From the NCBI RefSeq assembly GCF_965214215.1, contig NZ_CBDCBD010000003.1:2232001-2296000 (forward strand): DNA of 64,000 nucleotides, read 5' to 3'. The notes below the pieces were generated by a model that was not told where the DNA came from, did not search any database, and saw only the letters and a program-made list of their open reading frames with translations. Both the position numbers and the translations under genes were made by a program. Below are positions 26,219-39,000 of the stretch, in pieces; position 1 is the first letter of the stretch, and each line of letters begins with the position of its first letter. The DNA is from Poriferisodalis sp965214215. Its GTDB lineage: Bacteria; Actinomycetota; Acidimicrobiia; Acidimicrobiales; Poriferisodalaceae.

Positions 26219-26647
26219 TCACCGCGTTTCTGCGTAACCGGCCAGCGTCAGGATGGACTCGCCGTGTTCGGTCAGCGTCACGGCATTCGCGAAACGACGG
26301 TCCGCCGTCAGCATGACCGCGCCGATGCGATGGGCCAGCGCGAGATACATGCAATCGTAAATTGGATGGTCGAGCGCCAGCGCCAGACGCATCGCGTAGG
26401 CGGCGACAAACTCGTCGGCGCCCCAGTGCACCGGCATGTCCGGCACATCTGCCAAGAGGATGCCCGCAGCGCGACGCTCAATCTCGCCCATCCGCGCCTT
26501 GCGCCAGATCGCATTGGCGACCTCGGAAGCCATCAGACGTGGAGCGTGGAGGTCGTGGCCGCTCGTCGCCAGTTCTTCCGCAACTTCGGAATCGTCCTCG
26601 GCGACCAGCCACTTGACCGCCACGCTCGCATCGACGACGAAGCGCAT
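26219..26647 (-). CDS. vapC: PIN-domain toxin (VapC/FitB-like)
   Basis: Predicted Mg-dependent ribonuclease toxin. From the ATG at 26647 the 142-residue product is a complete PIN domain with Asp6 (VVDASVAVKW), Glu42, Asp98 (HPIYDCMYLALA) and Asp116 (LTADRRF). The longer open frame to 26797 is a shadow over the antitoxin gene. The start codon shares one base with the antitoxin stop (TGATG on the minus strand). It lies between the two giant genes; the 232 bp separating it from giant 1 hold nothing I can identify. Confidence 0.9.
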   Translation of the reverse strand: MRFVVDASVAVKWLVAEDDSEVAEELATSGHDLHAPRLMASEVANAIWRKARMGEIERRAAGILLADVPDMPVHWGADEFVAAYAMRLALALDHPIYDCMYLALAHRIGAVMLTADRRFANAVTLTEHGESILTLAGYAETR

Positions 26648-26907
26648 CAGAAGTCGTCGCGATGGCCGTGGTCGCGATCCTCGCGGATCAGCACTTCCGC
26701 CGGGGTGTGCTTGCGCCCTTCGGTCAGGGGACGCAGCCGCTTCATGGTTTCCCGGAAAGCGGCGCGCTTCGCTGCCATGTCGTCGTCGGCCGCGCATTGC
26801 AGGATGTGGCGCGCTTCGCCCTCCAGGGAGCGGTTATTCCGCGCTGCACGCTGCTTGAGGCGGTCCACTACATCGTCGTCGAGCCGCCGCACATTGATCG
26901 TCACCAT
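26647..26907 (-). CDS. vapB: FitA-like ribbon-helix-helix antitoxin
   Basis: Eighty-six residues with an N-terminal ribbon-helix-helix fold (TINVRRLDDDVVDRLKQRA, then NRSLEGEARHIL), the arrangement of FitA/VapB antitoxins that bind operator DNA as dimers. The C-terminal half is charged and would wrap the toxin. GAGGGG upstream on the minus strand serves as ribosome binding site. First gene of the pair, with a palindromic operator candidate just upstream. Confidence 0.87.
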   Translation of the reverse strand: MVTINVRRLDDDVVDRLKQRAARNNRSLEGEARHILQCAADDDMAAKRAAFRETMKRLRPLTEGRKHTPAEVLIREDRDHGHRDDF

Positions 26908-26930
26908 GGTTTCGCCCCTCAGCCAGCCGT

Positions 26931-26943
26931 TATCAATTTGATA
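26931..26943 (-). promoter_or_regulatory. palindrome before the FitA-like antitoxin gene
   Basis: TATCAA-T-TTGATA, a perfect 13-base dyad about 24 bp upstream of the antitoxin start and within a short AT-rich patch. Likely operator for autoregulation by the antitoxin; inferred from position and symmetry. Confidence 0.5.
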
Positions 26944-27051
26944 TCAGGCTACCGCGGGACAGGCAGGTCCCTGCTGAGCCGGCAGGCGAAGCGGTTTAGC
27001 GTGGGTACCCTCGCTCGTCATGTGGTTTCGGGGTCGTGACGTTTCTTCGGG

Positions 27052-30000
27052 TTGCGCTGGCGATGTCGGCTCGCGTCTGAATCGCGGGGGGGGGGGGGCT
27101 CATTAGCCTCTCTTGCTCGGCCGCGGTTCGGCCGTCGGGGGTCGGTGTGCGCGCTGGTGGTGGCGTTGGCGGCGTCGTTGCTGGTGGTGCCGCCGGTGCC
27201 GGTGTTGTCGGGTGCGGGTCTGGGGGTTTCTGAGGCTGGGGCGCAGTCGGCGGGCACGGCTGGCGTCACGTCCCATAGCCGGGCGTTCTTGCATCGCACG
27301 GTGATCGAGGAGGGCCAGACCCGCCAGTTCGAGATCTCCAACCTGCCGGATCGTCCGGCCTATTACGTGTTCTTCAAGCCTTTGGCGGGGTACACGGCCG
27401 AAGCGTCAGATGTCACGTTCAAGGTTCATTGGCGTCGCGATGGTCTGGTTGAGGTCGCGGCGGGTGAGGGGCGCCGGGCGTCTGTGAACGCTTTGCGGGA
27501 GCGTCTGCGTTTCGAGGTGGCGGCCCATTCCGACGGCGATTCTGATGATGAGACGTTCGGGGTGCAGCTGTGTACGACCGCTGATTGTGAGGGCGGCACG
27601 GTTTTGGGTGATTGGACGGTGACGATCACCGATGTGTCGGACACGACGCTGACCGGGACGGGGGCGTCGATCACTGTGAGCGGCGGTTCGACGACGATGA
27701 TGGAGCGGCTCACCAACAACGACAACCGCGACGTGTCCGACACCATCACGGTCACCATTCCCTATGCGAGCCGTCCGACTCAGAGCATCGTGGTGGTGGG
27801 CCTCGTTGATACGACGACGATGGCCAAGTGGGGGACTGAAGCGCCGATCGCGAACATCAGGGGCGGTCTCGCCCGGCACGCGGAGGCGGGTCCCACGACG
27901 CCTCGTCACGCGTTCACGATCAACCTGGACGGAGTCAACATCCCCGACGGCACCGGACTCGACGTCAACGAAAACGGCACGGTTGAGGAAGATGAGTGGG
28001 TGTCGGAGTTCGAGGTGTCAATTGCGGCGTTCAACAATGCGGTGGACACTCCTGGCGGGGTGCTGTCGGGCAATCTTGTGTTCACGGTCTATCAGTACGA
28101 CGAGGACTACTACGACACGACCAACTGCCGCGTCGATCTCGGCTTGGGACCCCAGACGGTGAAGTGCCCGGACACGAGGACCGCGCCGACGGTATACACG
28201 GGCATCGTGTTGCCGGATGTGCCGTTGACGGTGACCGATGACGACGAGGTGACCGAGATCGAACTGCACCACGCCGCGACGACAGACCAAGTCGCGACGG
28301 AGGGCAGCACGTCGGACACCGCGAAGTTCCGGGTGACGTTGGGCCGCGGGCTCGCCGCGGGGGAGACGTTGACGGTTCCGCTCGCGTTTCAGGGCGCGAC
28401 GCTGGGCACGCATTTCAGGCTGTCTTTGGACGGAAGCCCCCAAGGGGTCGTGTATGCGGACTCGGCCGACGGCGCGACGGGCGAGCTCACGTTCACGGGT
28501 CCCTCAGCGGCTGAGGCGACGGTGGTGGTGACCGCGGCTACTGATGATGGTGACACGGCGACCAACAATCTGGTGGTGAGGACTTATCCGACGTCGGAGC
28601 CGTGGAAGGGGAACCACATCACAACGAACCTCGCGGGTGGGGTGTGCTCTGGCGATGGTTGTGGGCCGGTGCGTCTCGCTGAGCGCTTGTACCGGATCAC
28701 GCTCAACGAGGCGCAGGCGGGTCTCGCGGTCATCGACAACGGCGGGGGTCGCCTGTTGGAGGGAAACATCGTCGAGAACGTGCCGGTGGTCGTACCCACG
28801 CAAAGCAGTCAAGTGCGTTACCGGATCGATGAGCAGGTCGTCACCGAAGGCGGCGACTACTCCTATGAGGTGCGGCTTTCCGCCGCGCCGACCTCGAATG
28901 TGACCGTGGCGGCGTCGAGCAGCGACACCACCAAAGCGACGATCACCACGGGCGGCTCTTTGACGTTCACACCGTCGAATTGGACCATGCCGCAGACGGT
29001 GACGGTGTCGGCGGTGGACAACCAGGCTGATGCGGCTGATATCGGGCTGACGATCACGCACGCCGTCACCGGCGCCGGCAGCTACGCCAGCATCCCCAAC
29101 GTGGCCCACGCGTTGGTGTTGGTGGACGACGACCCGACCGAGGTGTCGATGGTCGGGACAGGGGTGCGTACCAGCCCCTCGGGCACCCAGATTTCTGAAG
29201 TGATGGTGGAGGGCGACGCCACCCGGGTGGACCGTTCGCTGACGATCAGCTTGAGCCGTGCCCTCACAGCGAACGAGTGGGTGCGGGTGCCGTTGTATCT
29301 GGAAGCGACCGGGCATCGCCACAACCCTGATGTGGAATGCGACCTGAACCTCCAAGACTGGAGCGATATCTCGCTGGAGCGGTGGGCGGATTACGTGGCG
29401 TGCGATGTGGTCAGCTCGGTTCGTGGGCCGCGTTACAGCGCGAACGTGGCGTGGCCGGTCCATCACAACGATTTCGAGATGGCCGCTGTCGGCACGGGTG
29501 TGTCGGTGGAGGCGGTGAACCGGTACACGCCCGCGCATGTCGGGTTCCGCTGGCTGGAGTTCGCCGGCGCAGGCGCGCAGGAAGCGACGATCGTGCTGAA
29601 AGCCCGCGGCGGCTTCGACGACGGCGACGTCCACGACGAGGCGTTCCACATCAGCTTCCCCCGCGGGCTCCAGTCGGTGCGCAACTACACCGACGACGGC
29701 CATGTGTTCTCCCCGCAGAGACATCTCAACCCCCAAACGAACCTCGGCGGAGGCGTCACCGCAGCGCACGCCGACGCGCAAGCCTGGTACGGCATCGCAG
29801 ACGACGAGGAGGGGGGCAGCAGTGCGCCCGAGATGCCCGCTGGCTGGCCGCTGCTTCCTTCCGGCTTGAATCCGGGCGACTCGTTCCGTCTGATCTATGC
29901 CACTTCCCAGACCACCACCGCGCAGAGCCGCGATCTCGCCGTGTACGACGCGTTCGTGCGCGCCGAGATCACCGGCAACGCCCTCGTCAACGGCGGTGTC

Positions 30001-33000
30001 GCCGCCCTGGCCGACCACGCCGGACACTTCAAGGCGATCGCCGAGACGTCGGTCGAGGGCAGCTCGGCGTTCAGCGTGACCGAGTTGACGCGCACGACGG
30101 CCCGCGATCATGCGCAGTTCAACCCCGACAACGGCGACCATCCCGATGTGCGGATCTACTGGGTGGGCGGAACCAAGGTCGCCGACGACAATGCCGACTT
30201 CACCGACGGAGATTGGGACGACGAGGCGAACCCCCGCCGCGCCGACGGCACCGCAGCGACGGTGCATGTCAGCGGCTACTGGACCGGCAGCGGCAGAGAC
30301 GGAGCCGGCATCGAGGTCTGCTCCGAAATATCGAACGGCATAACAAGCACGCGGTACCCGCGGCTGGGCTGGACGGACGCGACAGTAGGATTGCTCAACA
30401 ACAGCAGCGTGGATGGCTTCCCATTGGGTCCCCGCACAGATATCGCGTCGAGTTGCGGGCGTCAGCACGGCTACAGCCACAACCGCACCGAGATGCGGCC
30501 GATGTACGCCCTGTCAGGCGAGTTCACAGTCGTTGCCGCGGGCGCCACCATCGAATCAGCCACAGCCGCCGAGGGCAGCGCGGCCACGTTCACCGTGACG
30601 ATCCCCGACGCGGCCCCGCTGGGGGGCATCACCGTGCCCTACACGTTCGACCACGGCCTCGGCATTAGCACCGACCCCGCCCACATCGTCGCCGATAACA
30701 ACGACTTCGCCGACACCGACGGCGAAGTCACCATCGCCCAGGGCGACACCACCGCGGCCATCACCGTGGCGACCACCGACGACAGCACCTACGAGGGCGA
30801 CCACTACTTCAGGGTCACCCTCGGCACCCCGACGGGCACCGACGCGCCCGGCGTGCACCCCACCAAAGGCACCGCCACCGGCACGATCACCGACAAAGCC
30901 GACCTGCCCAACGTCGCGTTCAGCTCGGCGACGGCCAGCGCCGCCGAGGACGCAGGCACAATCGACGTCACCGTCACCAAGACCGGGACCACAGCGGTGC
31001 CCCTGTCGATCTACTGGACCACCGCGGATGACACCGCAGCCCACCCGACCGACTACACCGCCCAGTCCGGCTACCTCGAATTCGCCACCGGCGACACCAC
31101 CAAGACCCTCACCATCCCCATCGTCGACGACAACACCGCCGAGAACACCGAAACGTTCAAAGTGCAGCTCGACGGCACCCTCGCCGTCGACGCCCGGGTC
31201 GGCAGCACCGGCGAGACAACGATCACCCTCACCGACGACGACGTCGGCGGCGCCGCTGGTGTGACGCTTTCTGGGTCTGCTCTGACTTTGACGGAGCTTC
31301 ACGCCACTGATGCGGAGATGTCCTACACGGTGGTGCTCGACTCTGATCCGGGCGCGGTTGTGGTGGTGACGGTGTCCTCGGGCGACCCGACGGCGGTGGC
31401 GGTGGACACCGACAGCGACATGGCCGGCGACCAGTCGATGCTGACTTTCACTCACGGCAATACCGGGAACTGGAACTCGGCGCAGACGGTGACGCTGCGC
31501 GCCGTCAACGACGGCGACGCCGCCGCGGAGACTGTCACCGTCTCCCATGCGGCGGAGGTATCGGATGCCGGCAACCCGTATCACCAGATTCCGATCAACA
31601 GCGTGACCGCGACCACCGTCGACGCCGGTCACAAGATTGTGGTTGTGCCGGCTGCGGTGTCGGTGAATGAGGGCGACACCGCCGAGTACGGGATCCGATT
31701 GGCGAGCAACCCGGGCGGCGCGGTGGCGTTGCATGTCACCGCTGTCAACAGTTCCGGCAGTCTGACTGTCAGTCCCGTGACCGTGTCGTTCAACGCCGGC
31801 AACTGGATGTCTGCCCAGACCGTCACGATCAGCGGGGGCAGCGGGGGTGCCGGGGGTGTCACCCATTCTGTGTCGAGCTCGGCGGGCGCTGCCCGGTCGA
31901 GGTATCCGGTGAACATGGTCGGGCCGCAGGTGGATGTCACGGTGGTGTCGTCGGCTGCTTTGGTGTTCGACGTCGGCGAGGGGGTGGCGGTGAGCGAGGA
32001 ATCGGGCCACACCGACACCTACGAGGTGAAGTTGAACAAGGCGCCGTCGGCGGATGTGACGGTGGCGATCACCGCGGCAGCGGGCGCGGCGGTCAACCCG
32101 GCTTCGCTGACGTTCACGACAACGAACTGGGACACCGGACAAGAGGTCACGGTTTCGGGTGTGGATGACAACACCATCAACACCGGCGGGGCGCGGATGG
32201 TGACGATTTCGCACAGCACGTCGTCGTCGGACAACGATTTCAACGCGTTGAGTGGGAATGTGACGGTGCGGGTGGCTGACACCGACACGACCCCGACGCT
32301 GGGCATCACACCCGCGCAGGTGCAGTCGTCCGCGTTCGCCAGCGGCGGCACTGTCACGCTCACCTTGACGCCTGAGCATGTCACGTTCTTCGGCGTCGGC
32401 GACGGCGACGGCTTAGGACCCGAAAGCGGCGACCGAGGCGACGGGATTCTGCGAAGCGGCGGATCGTTGTCGGCTTCGGGTCTGGCGTTGTTGACGTTCA
32501 CCGGGGAGCCGACAGGGTTGACGGTCGATAGCGCCGAGCTCGGTGCGGCCATGAGCGATGTGCATGGCCAGCCCAAGCATCGTTCTTTGGAGGTGGTGCT
32601 GTCGTATTCGGGTTCGGCGATTACCGCCGATGACCCAGTCACCCTCAACGTCGGCCGTCGACTGTTGCGCCGGTCGCTGTCCGCGACCAAGGCGGTTCCT
32701 TACGGAGCGTCCCTGTCCGCGGATTTCACTATCAAAGCCCCCGAACCTGTCACCGTGTCGATGGCGGGGTCTGATGGTGATGCCAACGGCAACGCTGTGG
32801 AAGGCGCCAGCGGCGCGACGGGGTATCGGACCATCACCTTGACGCTGGGCCGGGCGCTGACCGGCTCGGAGGAGGTGACGGTGCCGTTGAGCGTGGTGGG
32901 TGCGACGGTGACCGACGATTACACGTTCGGTTTGGAGCCGGCGACGCAGGACGGCGTGTCGTTGACGACGACAGGTGGGACGCACACTGCGCAGGATCCG

Positions 33001-36000
33001 GCGGTTGTGTTCTCGGCGGGGGCGTCGTCGGCGACTTTACGGTTGAAGCCGGTGGACAACTCGGTGCGGTCCCAGCCGTATGTGGTGGTCGGTTACGGCA
33101 CCGGCGCGCGGGCGCCTGCGGGGTCGGGTGTGACTTTGGACACTCCGACGGGCGGCCCGGTGGGTGTGGTGTTGGTGGACGACGAGACGGGCGATTTTGA
33201 GGTTGCTGCTGATTGGCCGTTGTTGCCGTCGGGGTTGTCGGGGGGTGATGAGTTCCGGTTGATGTTCATCACGTCGCAGACTCGGACTGCGGAGTCGACC
33301 GATATTGATGTGTACAACGAGTGGGCTCAGGGCGTGGTCGCCGCGGGCGGTCACGCTGGCCTCAAGCCTTACGCGGGTCTGGTGCGGGTGGTGGGCAGCA
33401 CCACAACAGTCGATGCCCGTGTCAATGCCGGCATGCACACGGGAAGCGCGTGGGCTGACGGCTCGGCGAACGCGTCGAGCAGCGGGGTGAAGGTGTACTG
33501 GCTGGCTGAGCCGTCGTCGGACAAGGTCGCGGACAACTATTTCGATTTCTTTGATGGTTCCTGGGACGGAGGCGCGGACCAGTCCGGCGCGGACACTGTC
33601 GAGTCGGGTGCTGCGCGTACCGTTACGGCAGGGTTCTGGACTGGCAGCAACGAGCACGACGGGAGGAAAGCATCAATAGCGACGCGTCGGCTTGGCGCGA
33701 CTACGCCCTCGGTTGCTCGTGTTTCGCTTGGCAATCCGCTGTCTGACACTTCTGCGATGTCGGATGCTTCGTTGCCGATGCTGGCCATGTCGCCGGTGTT
33801 CAAAGTAGAGGCCGCCGCGACGCCGGAGTTGACGTTTGCTTCGGCGGCGTACAGCGAAGCGGAGGACGGCGGCAGCGTCGATGTGACGGTGAACGCGAGC
33901 AGCGCGCCGTCTGCGGCGTTGACGGTGAACCTGGACTCGCAGGCGGAGACCGCGACGGAGGCGTCGGACTACACCGCGCCGCCGACAACGTTCACGTTCC
34001 CCGCCGCCATGACGTCTCACACCTTCAGCGTCAACATCACCGACGACAACACGGTGGAGGGCGACGAGACCTTCACCATGACACTGGCGAGCGGCACCGG
34101 CTACACGGTGGGCACGCCGGCGACCACCACGGTGACGATCACCGACGACGACACGCCGCCGGTCACGGTCACCATGTCCGCGTCCGACGGCGACAGCGAC
34201 GGCAACGCGGTCGAGGGCGGCGCCGGCACCACCGGCCACCGGACCATCACGCTCACTCTGGGCCGGGAGTTGGCCGGCTCGGAACAGGTGACGGTGCCGC
34301 TGACAGTCGTCGGCGCGACCGTGACTACTGATTACACGTTCGGGTTGCAGCCGACCACCCAGACGGGCGTGTCGCTGAACACATCCGGCTCGAACAGCGC
34401 GCAGAACCCGGCGGTGGTGTTCGCGTCCGGCGCGCGGACCGCGACATTGCGTTTGACGCCGGTGGACAACAATGTCCGTACGCAGCCGTATGCGATCGTC
34501 GACTACGGCTCGGGCTCGCGTGCTCCCGCTGCTTCGGGCGGCGTGACTTTGGACACTCCGACGGGCGGCCCGATCGGCGTGGTGTTGGTGGACGACGAGA
34601 CGGGCGACATCGTGCTGCCGGCGGGTGCGGGTTTCCGGCCGGGTGTGTCGAACAACGCGGAGTATCGGTTGTTGTTCATGACATCTGCGGGCGGGGCGGC
34701 GACGTCGACCGACATCGCGGATTACGACCATTTCGTGCGGGCTGCGGCGGTCGCGAATGGGGGGGCTGATTTGTTGCCTTATGCCGGATTTTTCAGGGCG
34801 TTCGTGTCGACTGCGAGCACGCACGGCCGTGAGCATGTGGGGATCTGGGGGTCGGGCGCCTTCACTGACGGCACGACGCAGGGGTCGGACTCGGGGACTG
34901 AGCTGTATTGGCTGGGGACGGGCGGCGAGCAGGTGTCGTCGAGCTATTGGCTGTTCTGCAATCGGCCGTGGACTGGTCGTTGGAGTGCGACCGCCACGCG
35001 TCTGCGCCACGAGGACGGCAGTGTGGGCAACGGGGCGAAGGTGTGGACGGGGATGAACAACAACTGCACCACCAGTTCCAACCAGTTGGGCACGAGCACA
35101 CCCACGTATGGTCCCGGCGCGCAGGCGGGCAGCGGTGGCAGCCCGACCCAATCGAATGCCCTGTCGCTGGGCACTGAGGCGGCCGCCAGCGAGAACCGGT
35201 TCTACGCGGTGTCGGATGTGTTCAAAACTGTCGCGTCGGCTGATATGCCGCAGGTGGTCTTCGATAGTAGAACTGGTTCGGCTAATGAGGGCGAGACGGT
35301 CAGGTTGACGTTGAGGGCCAGTCCTGCGCCGACCGCGGATCTGACGCTCACCTACATCGTCGAGGAGAGCGGCGGTGACGCGACCGCGGGGCAGGATTTC
35401 ACCGCGGGCGAGGCGTCGGTGACGATCCCCGCGGGGCAGACGTCGGTGGCTTTTGACGTAGCGACCCTTGAGGACGGGGTGTTCGAGCGGTCGGAGTCGT
35501 TTCGTGTGCGTCTCGCTGCTTCGCCTGACTATTTGCGGGGCAGTGCTCGTGTCTCGACTGTGACGATCTTGGAGGTCGAGAGACTCCAGGTGGGCTTCGC
35601 GCAGGCCGAGTACTGGGCGCTCGAGGACGGCGGCAGCGTCGACGTGGAACTCGCGTTGAGCCATGGCACCGAGCGGGCGGTGAGCTTGACGCTGTCGGTG
35701 GGAGGCACCGCGACGGGCGGCAGCGACTACACCGCCCCGGCGGCGAGCGTGACGATCCCGCCGGGCAACACGTCGCGCACCCACACGATCACCATCCCCA
35801 TAGCAGCGGACACGACTGTCGAACCAGACGAGACGATCACATTGGCCATCGCCAGCGTGACGACGACGAACGCCGGAACGGCGAACCGCTCCCGCACGAC
35901 GGTGTTCATCGCCGATCAGGACCATGCGTCGGCTGGTCTGGTCGCGCCGTCCACGGTCGAGGTGGACGAGGGCGGCACGGCGACGTATCGGCTGCGGCTC

Positions 36001-39000
36001 GCTACCGCCCCGTCGGGGACGGTGACGGTGACCGTGTCGGGCCAAACATCGTCGGAGTTGACCCTCGACGCCGACGACAGCACGAACGGCGACCAGGCCA
36101 CGGTGCAGTTCACCCCCTCTAACTGGTATGTGGGCCGCAAGGTCACCGTGAGAGGTGTCCATGACGAGGACTTGACCGACGATTCGGTGACGCTGGCGCA
36201 TTCGGCGTCGGGCGCCGACTACGGATCGGTCACCGGCTCGGTGGCGGCGACCGTCGATGATGAGGACGTCACGTTGAGCATCACCGGCGGCGCGGCGGTC
36301 ACCGAGGGCACCGCCGCGGAGTTCACCGTCACCGCGAGCCCGGCGCCGGACCGCGATCTGACCGTCAATGTGGGTATCGCCGACGCGGCCGGCGCCGATT
36401 TTGTTGCTGCGGGCCAGCAGGGGAACCGCACCCGCATCCTGCCTGCGGGGCAAGCCACGGCCATGTTCACGGTGCCGACTGTTGCTGATTTCAATGAGGA
36501 GCCGTCGGGGCCGATCACCATCACTCTGCAAAACAGCGATAACTACATGATCGACTCGTCTGCTGCGTCCGCCATGGTGCAGGTCGACGACGACGACGAC
36601 GCGGCGGTCACCGTCGCCATGTCGGCCTCGCGTGACAACGCGGTGGAGGGCGCGACCGATGCCACCGGCTACAGCGACATCACCCTCACGCTGGGCGGGC
36701 CGCTGAGCGGCACTGAGACGCTTACGGTGCCTTTGACTGTGACCGGAGCGACCGTCACAACCGATTACACGTTCGCGTTGGTGCCGACGACGCAGACCGG
36801 CGTCGCGCTGGACACGTCGGGGCCGCACTCGGCGCAGAACCCGGCGGTGGTGTTCACCGCGGGCGCGACGACCGCGACTTTGCGGTTGACGCCAGTTGAC
36901 AATGATGTTCGCACCCAGCCGTATGTGATCGTCGACTTCGGGCCGGGCGCGACCGCTAGTGGCGGCATCAACGTCGGCGAGCAGACCGGCGGGCCGATCA
37001 ACGTTGTACTCGTCGACGACGAAACCGGCGATATTGAGGTGGCAGCCGACTGGGCGTTGGCGCCGTCGGGTTTGTCCGCGGGCGACGAGTTCCGGCTGAT
37101 CTTCATCACTTCGCAGACACGCACCGCCGCCTCCACCGACATCGACGACTACAACGACTGGGCCCAACTGGTGGTCGCCGAGCACGGCCACGCCGCCCTG
37201 TTGCCCTACTCGGGGCTGGTGTCGGTGATCGCCAGCACCGCCACCGTGGATGCCCGCGAGAACACCGCCATGTGGGACCCGGCGCTGAACTCCAACGCAG
37301 GCGGCTACACCGATAGCTCTACCAGCGATTCGGACAGCGGCACCAAGATCTATTGGCTCGCTGCGCCGTCGGCACACAAAGTGGCCGACAACTATTTCGA
37401 TTTCTACGACGCCTCCTGGGACACCGGCACCAACAACAGAAGCCACTCCACCAACGAAGCGGCCACGCCGCTAGAGGCGGTCTATTGGACAGGCAGCAGC
37501 GACGCCGGCGAAGCCGTGAGCGGCAACGCCCTCGGCGAAGCCAATCCCCAATACGGACACGTGGAGACGTTCGGCAGCACACCGCTCGACCACACGGCAA
37601 ACGCGGACAACGCGACCCGCTTCGGGTTGTTGACGATGTCGCCGGTGTTCAAGATCGACCCCTCCGCGACGGGCCCCGAGGTTTCAGTGCGGCTGATGAC
37701 CGGCGAGGGCGAGAACCGCAACGACGACGGCGAGGTCGAAAAGCCGGAAAACGACGCCACCGTGTCGTTCCCGCTGACGTTGGACGCCCAGCCCGCCGCT
37801 GCTCTGATGGTGTGCGTGCGCGTCGCGGAGTCGGGCGACACCGACCGGGTCGCCGCAGCCGACGAGGGCATCAAAACGGTCAGCTTCAATGCTGGCGTGC
37901 AGACAGGGTCGATCGACGTCGCGTGGACCGACAACGATGACGACGACCTCGACAGCGTGATCACCGTCACCGCGGTGCCGTCGAGCACCGCTGGCTGCTC
38001 GAGCACCGACTCGTACACCGTTTCGGGCACCAACGGGTCCGACAAGGCGCGCATCACCGACGACGAGGCAACCGAGGTGACGCTGACGGCGTCGGACACG
38101 GCCATGAGCGAGCAGGACGCTTCTGACACCGCGACGCTGACGGTGTCGTTGGGCCGCCCGCTGATCGCCGGCGAGTCGCTGGTGGCACGCATCACGCTCG
38201 CCACCAGCACTGACGCTCGGCTGCCCGGCCACGCCACCCCGGACTTCGCGGTCACCGCGTCGGGCACCGGCGTGGCGCTCGCCAACGCCGCGACGACCAC
38301 GTCGCAGGTCACGTTCACCGGCTCGGACTCCAACACCGTGCAGACCGCGACGGTGACCCTCACACCGATCGCCACCGCTGCAGGCGACGACGGCGACACC
38401 TCTGACGAGGAGATCACCGCGAACCTGCTGCGCCTGATCACCGGCACCGGCTCGGGCACGGTGGTGACCGGCGGCGGCGCGGCGGTCGTCGAGGCGTCCT
38501 CGGAGGTGGATCTGACCATCGACGACGACGACGCCTCGGCCTGCTCGGCGCAGTCCTCTGTGTTCAGCGGCACGAGTCTTCGTATTCTCGAAACCGGCGA
38601 AACGACCTACTGCGTGCGCCTCGCTAACGCGCCGTCGGCTGGCGACACGACGGTGATGATCGGGCGAACGGGCGCGCACGCTGGGGCGGCGTCGGTGAGC
38701 CCGTCGTCTTTGACGTTCACCGCGTTGAACTACACCGAACCGCAGGAAGTCACGGTGACCGGCGTGGACGACCCCGGCACGCATCAGGAAAGATCGCTGA
38801 CGTTGACCCACACCGCGAACGGTGGCGGCTATTCGAGCCAAAGCCTGGGCAGTGTCCGGGTCGAGGTGTCTGACGCGCCGGAGGTGGAGGTGTTCGCGCA
38901 TGTGCGTTATGACGACGAGGATGCGTGGCGCTGGTTCGTGAACGCAAATGGGGGGATGCTGCGTCCGTCGACGGTCACCGCTGCGCCGGGTGTCACGCCG

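Noticed and set aside
33673..37446. A 1257-residue minus-strand ORF opposite giant gene 2
   Set aside because: Arg/His-rich shadow of the repetitive giant gene; no start context or domain.
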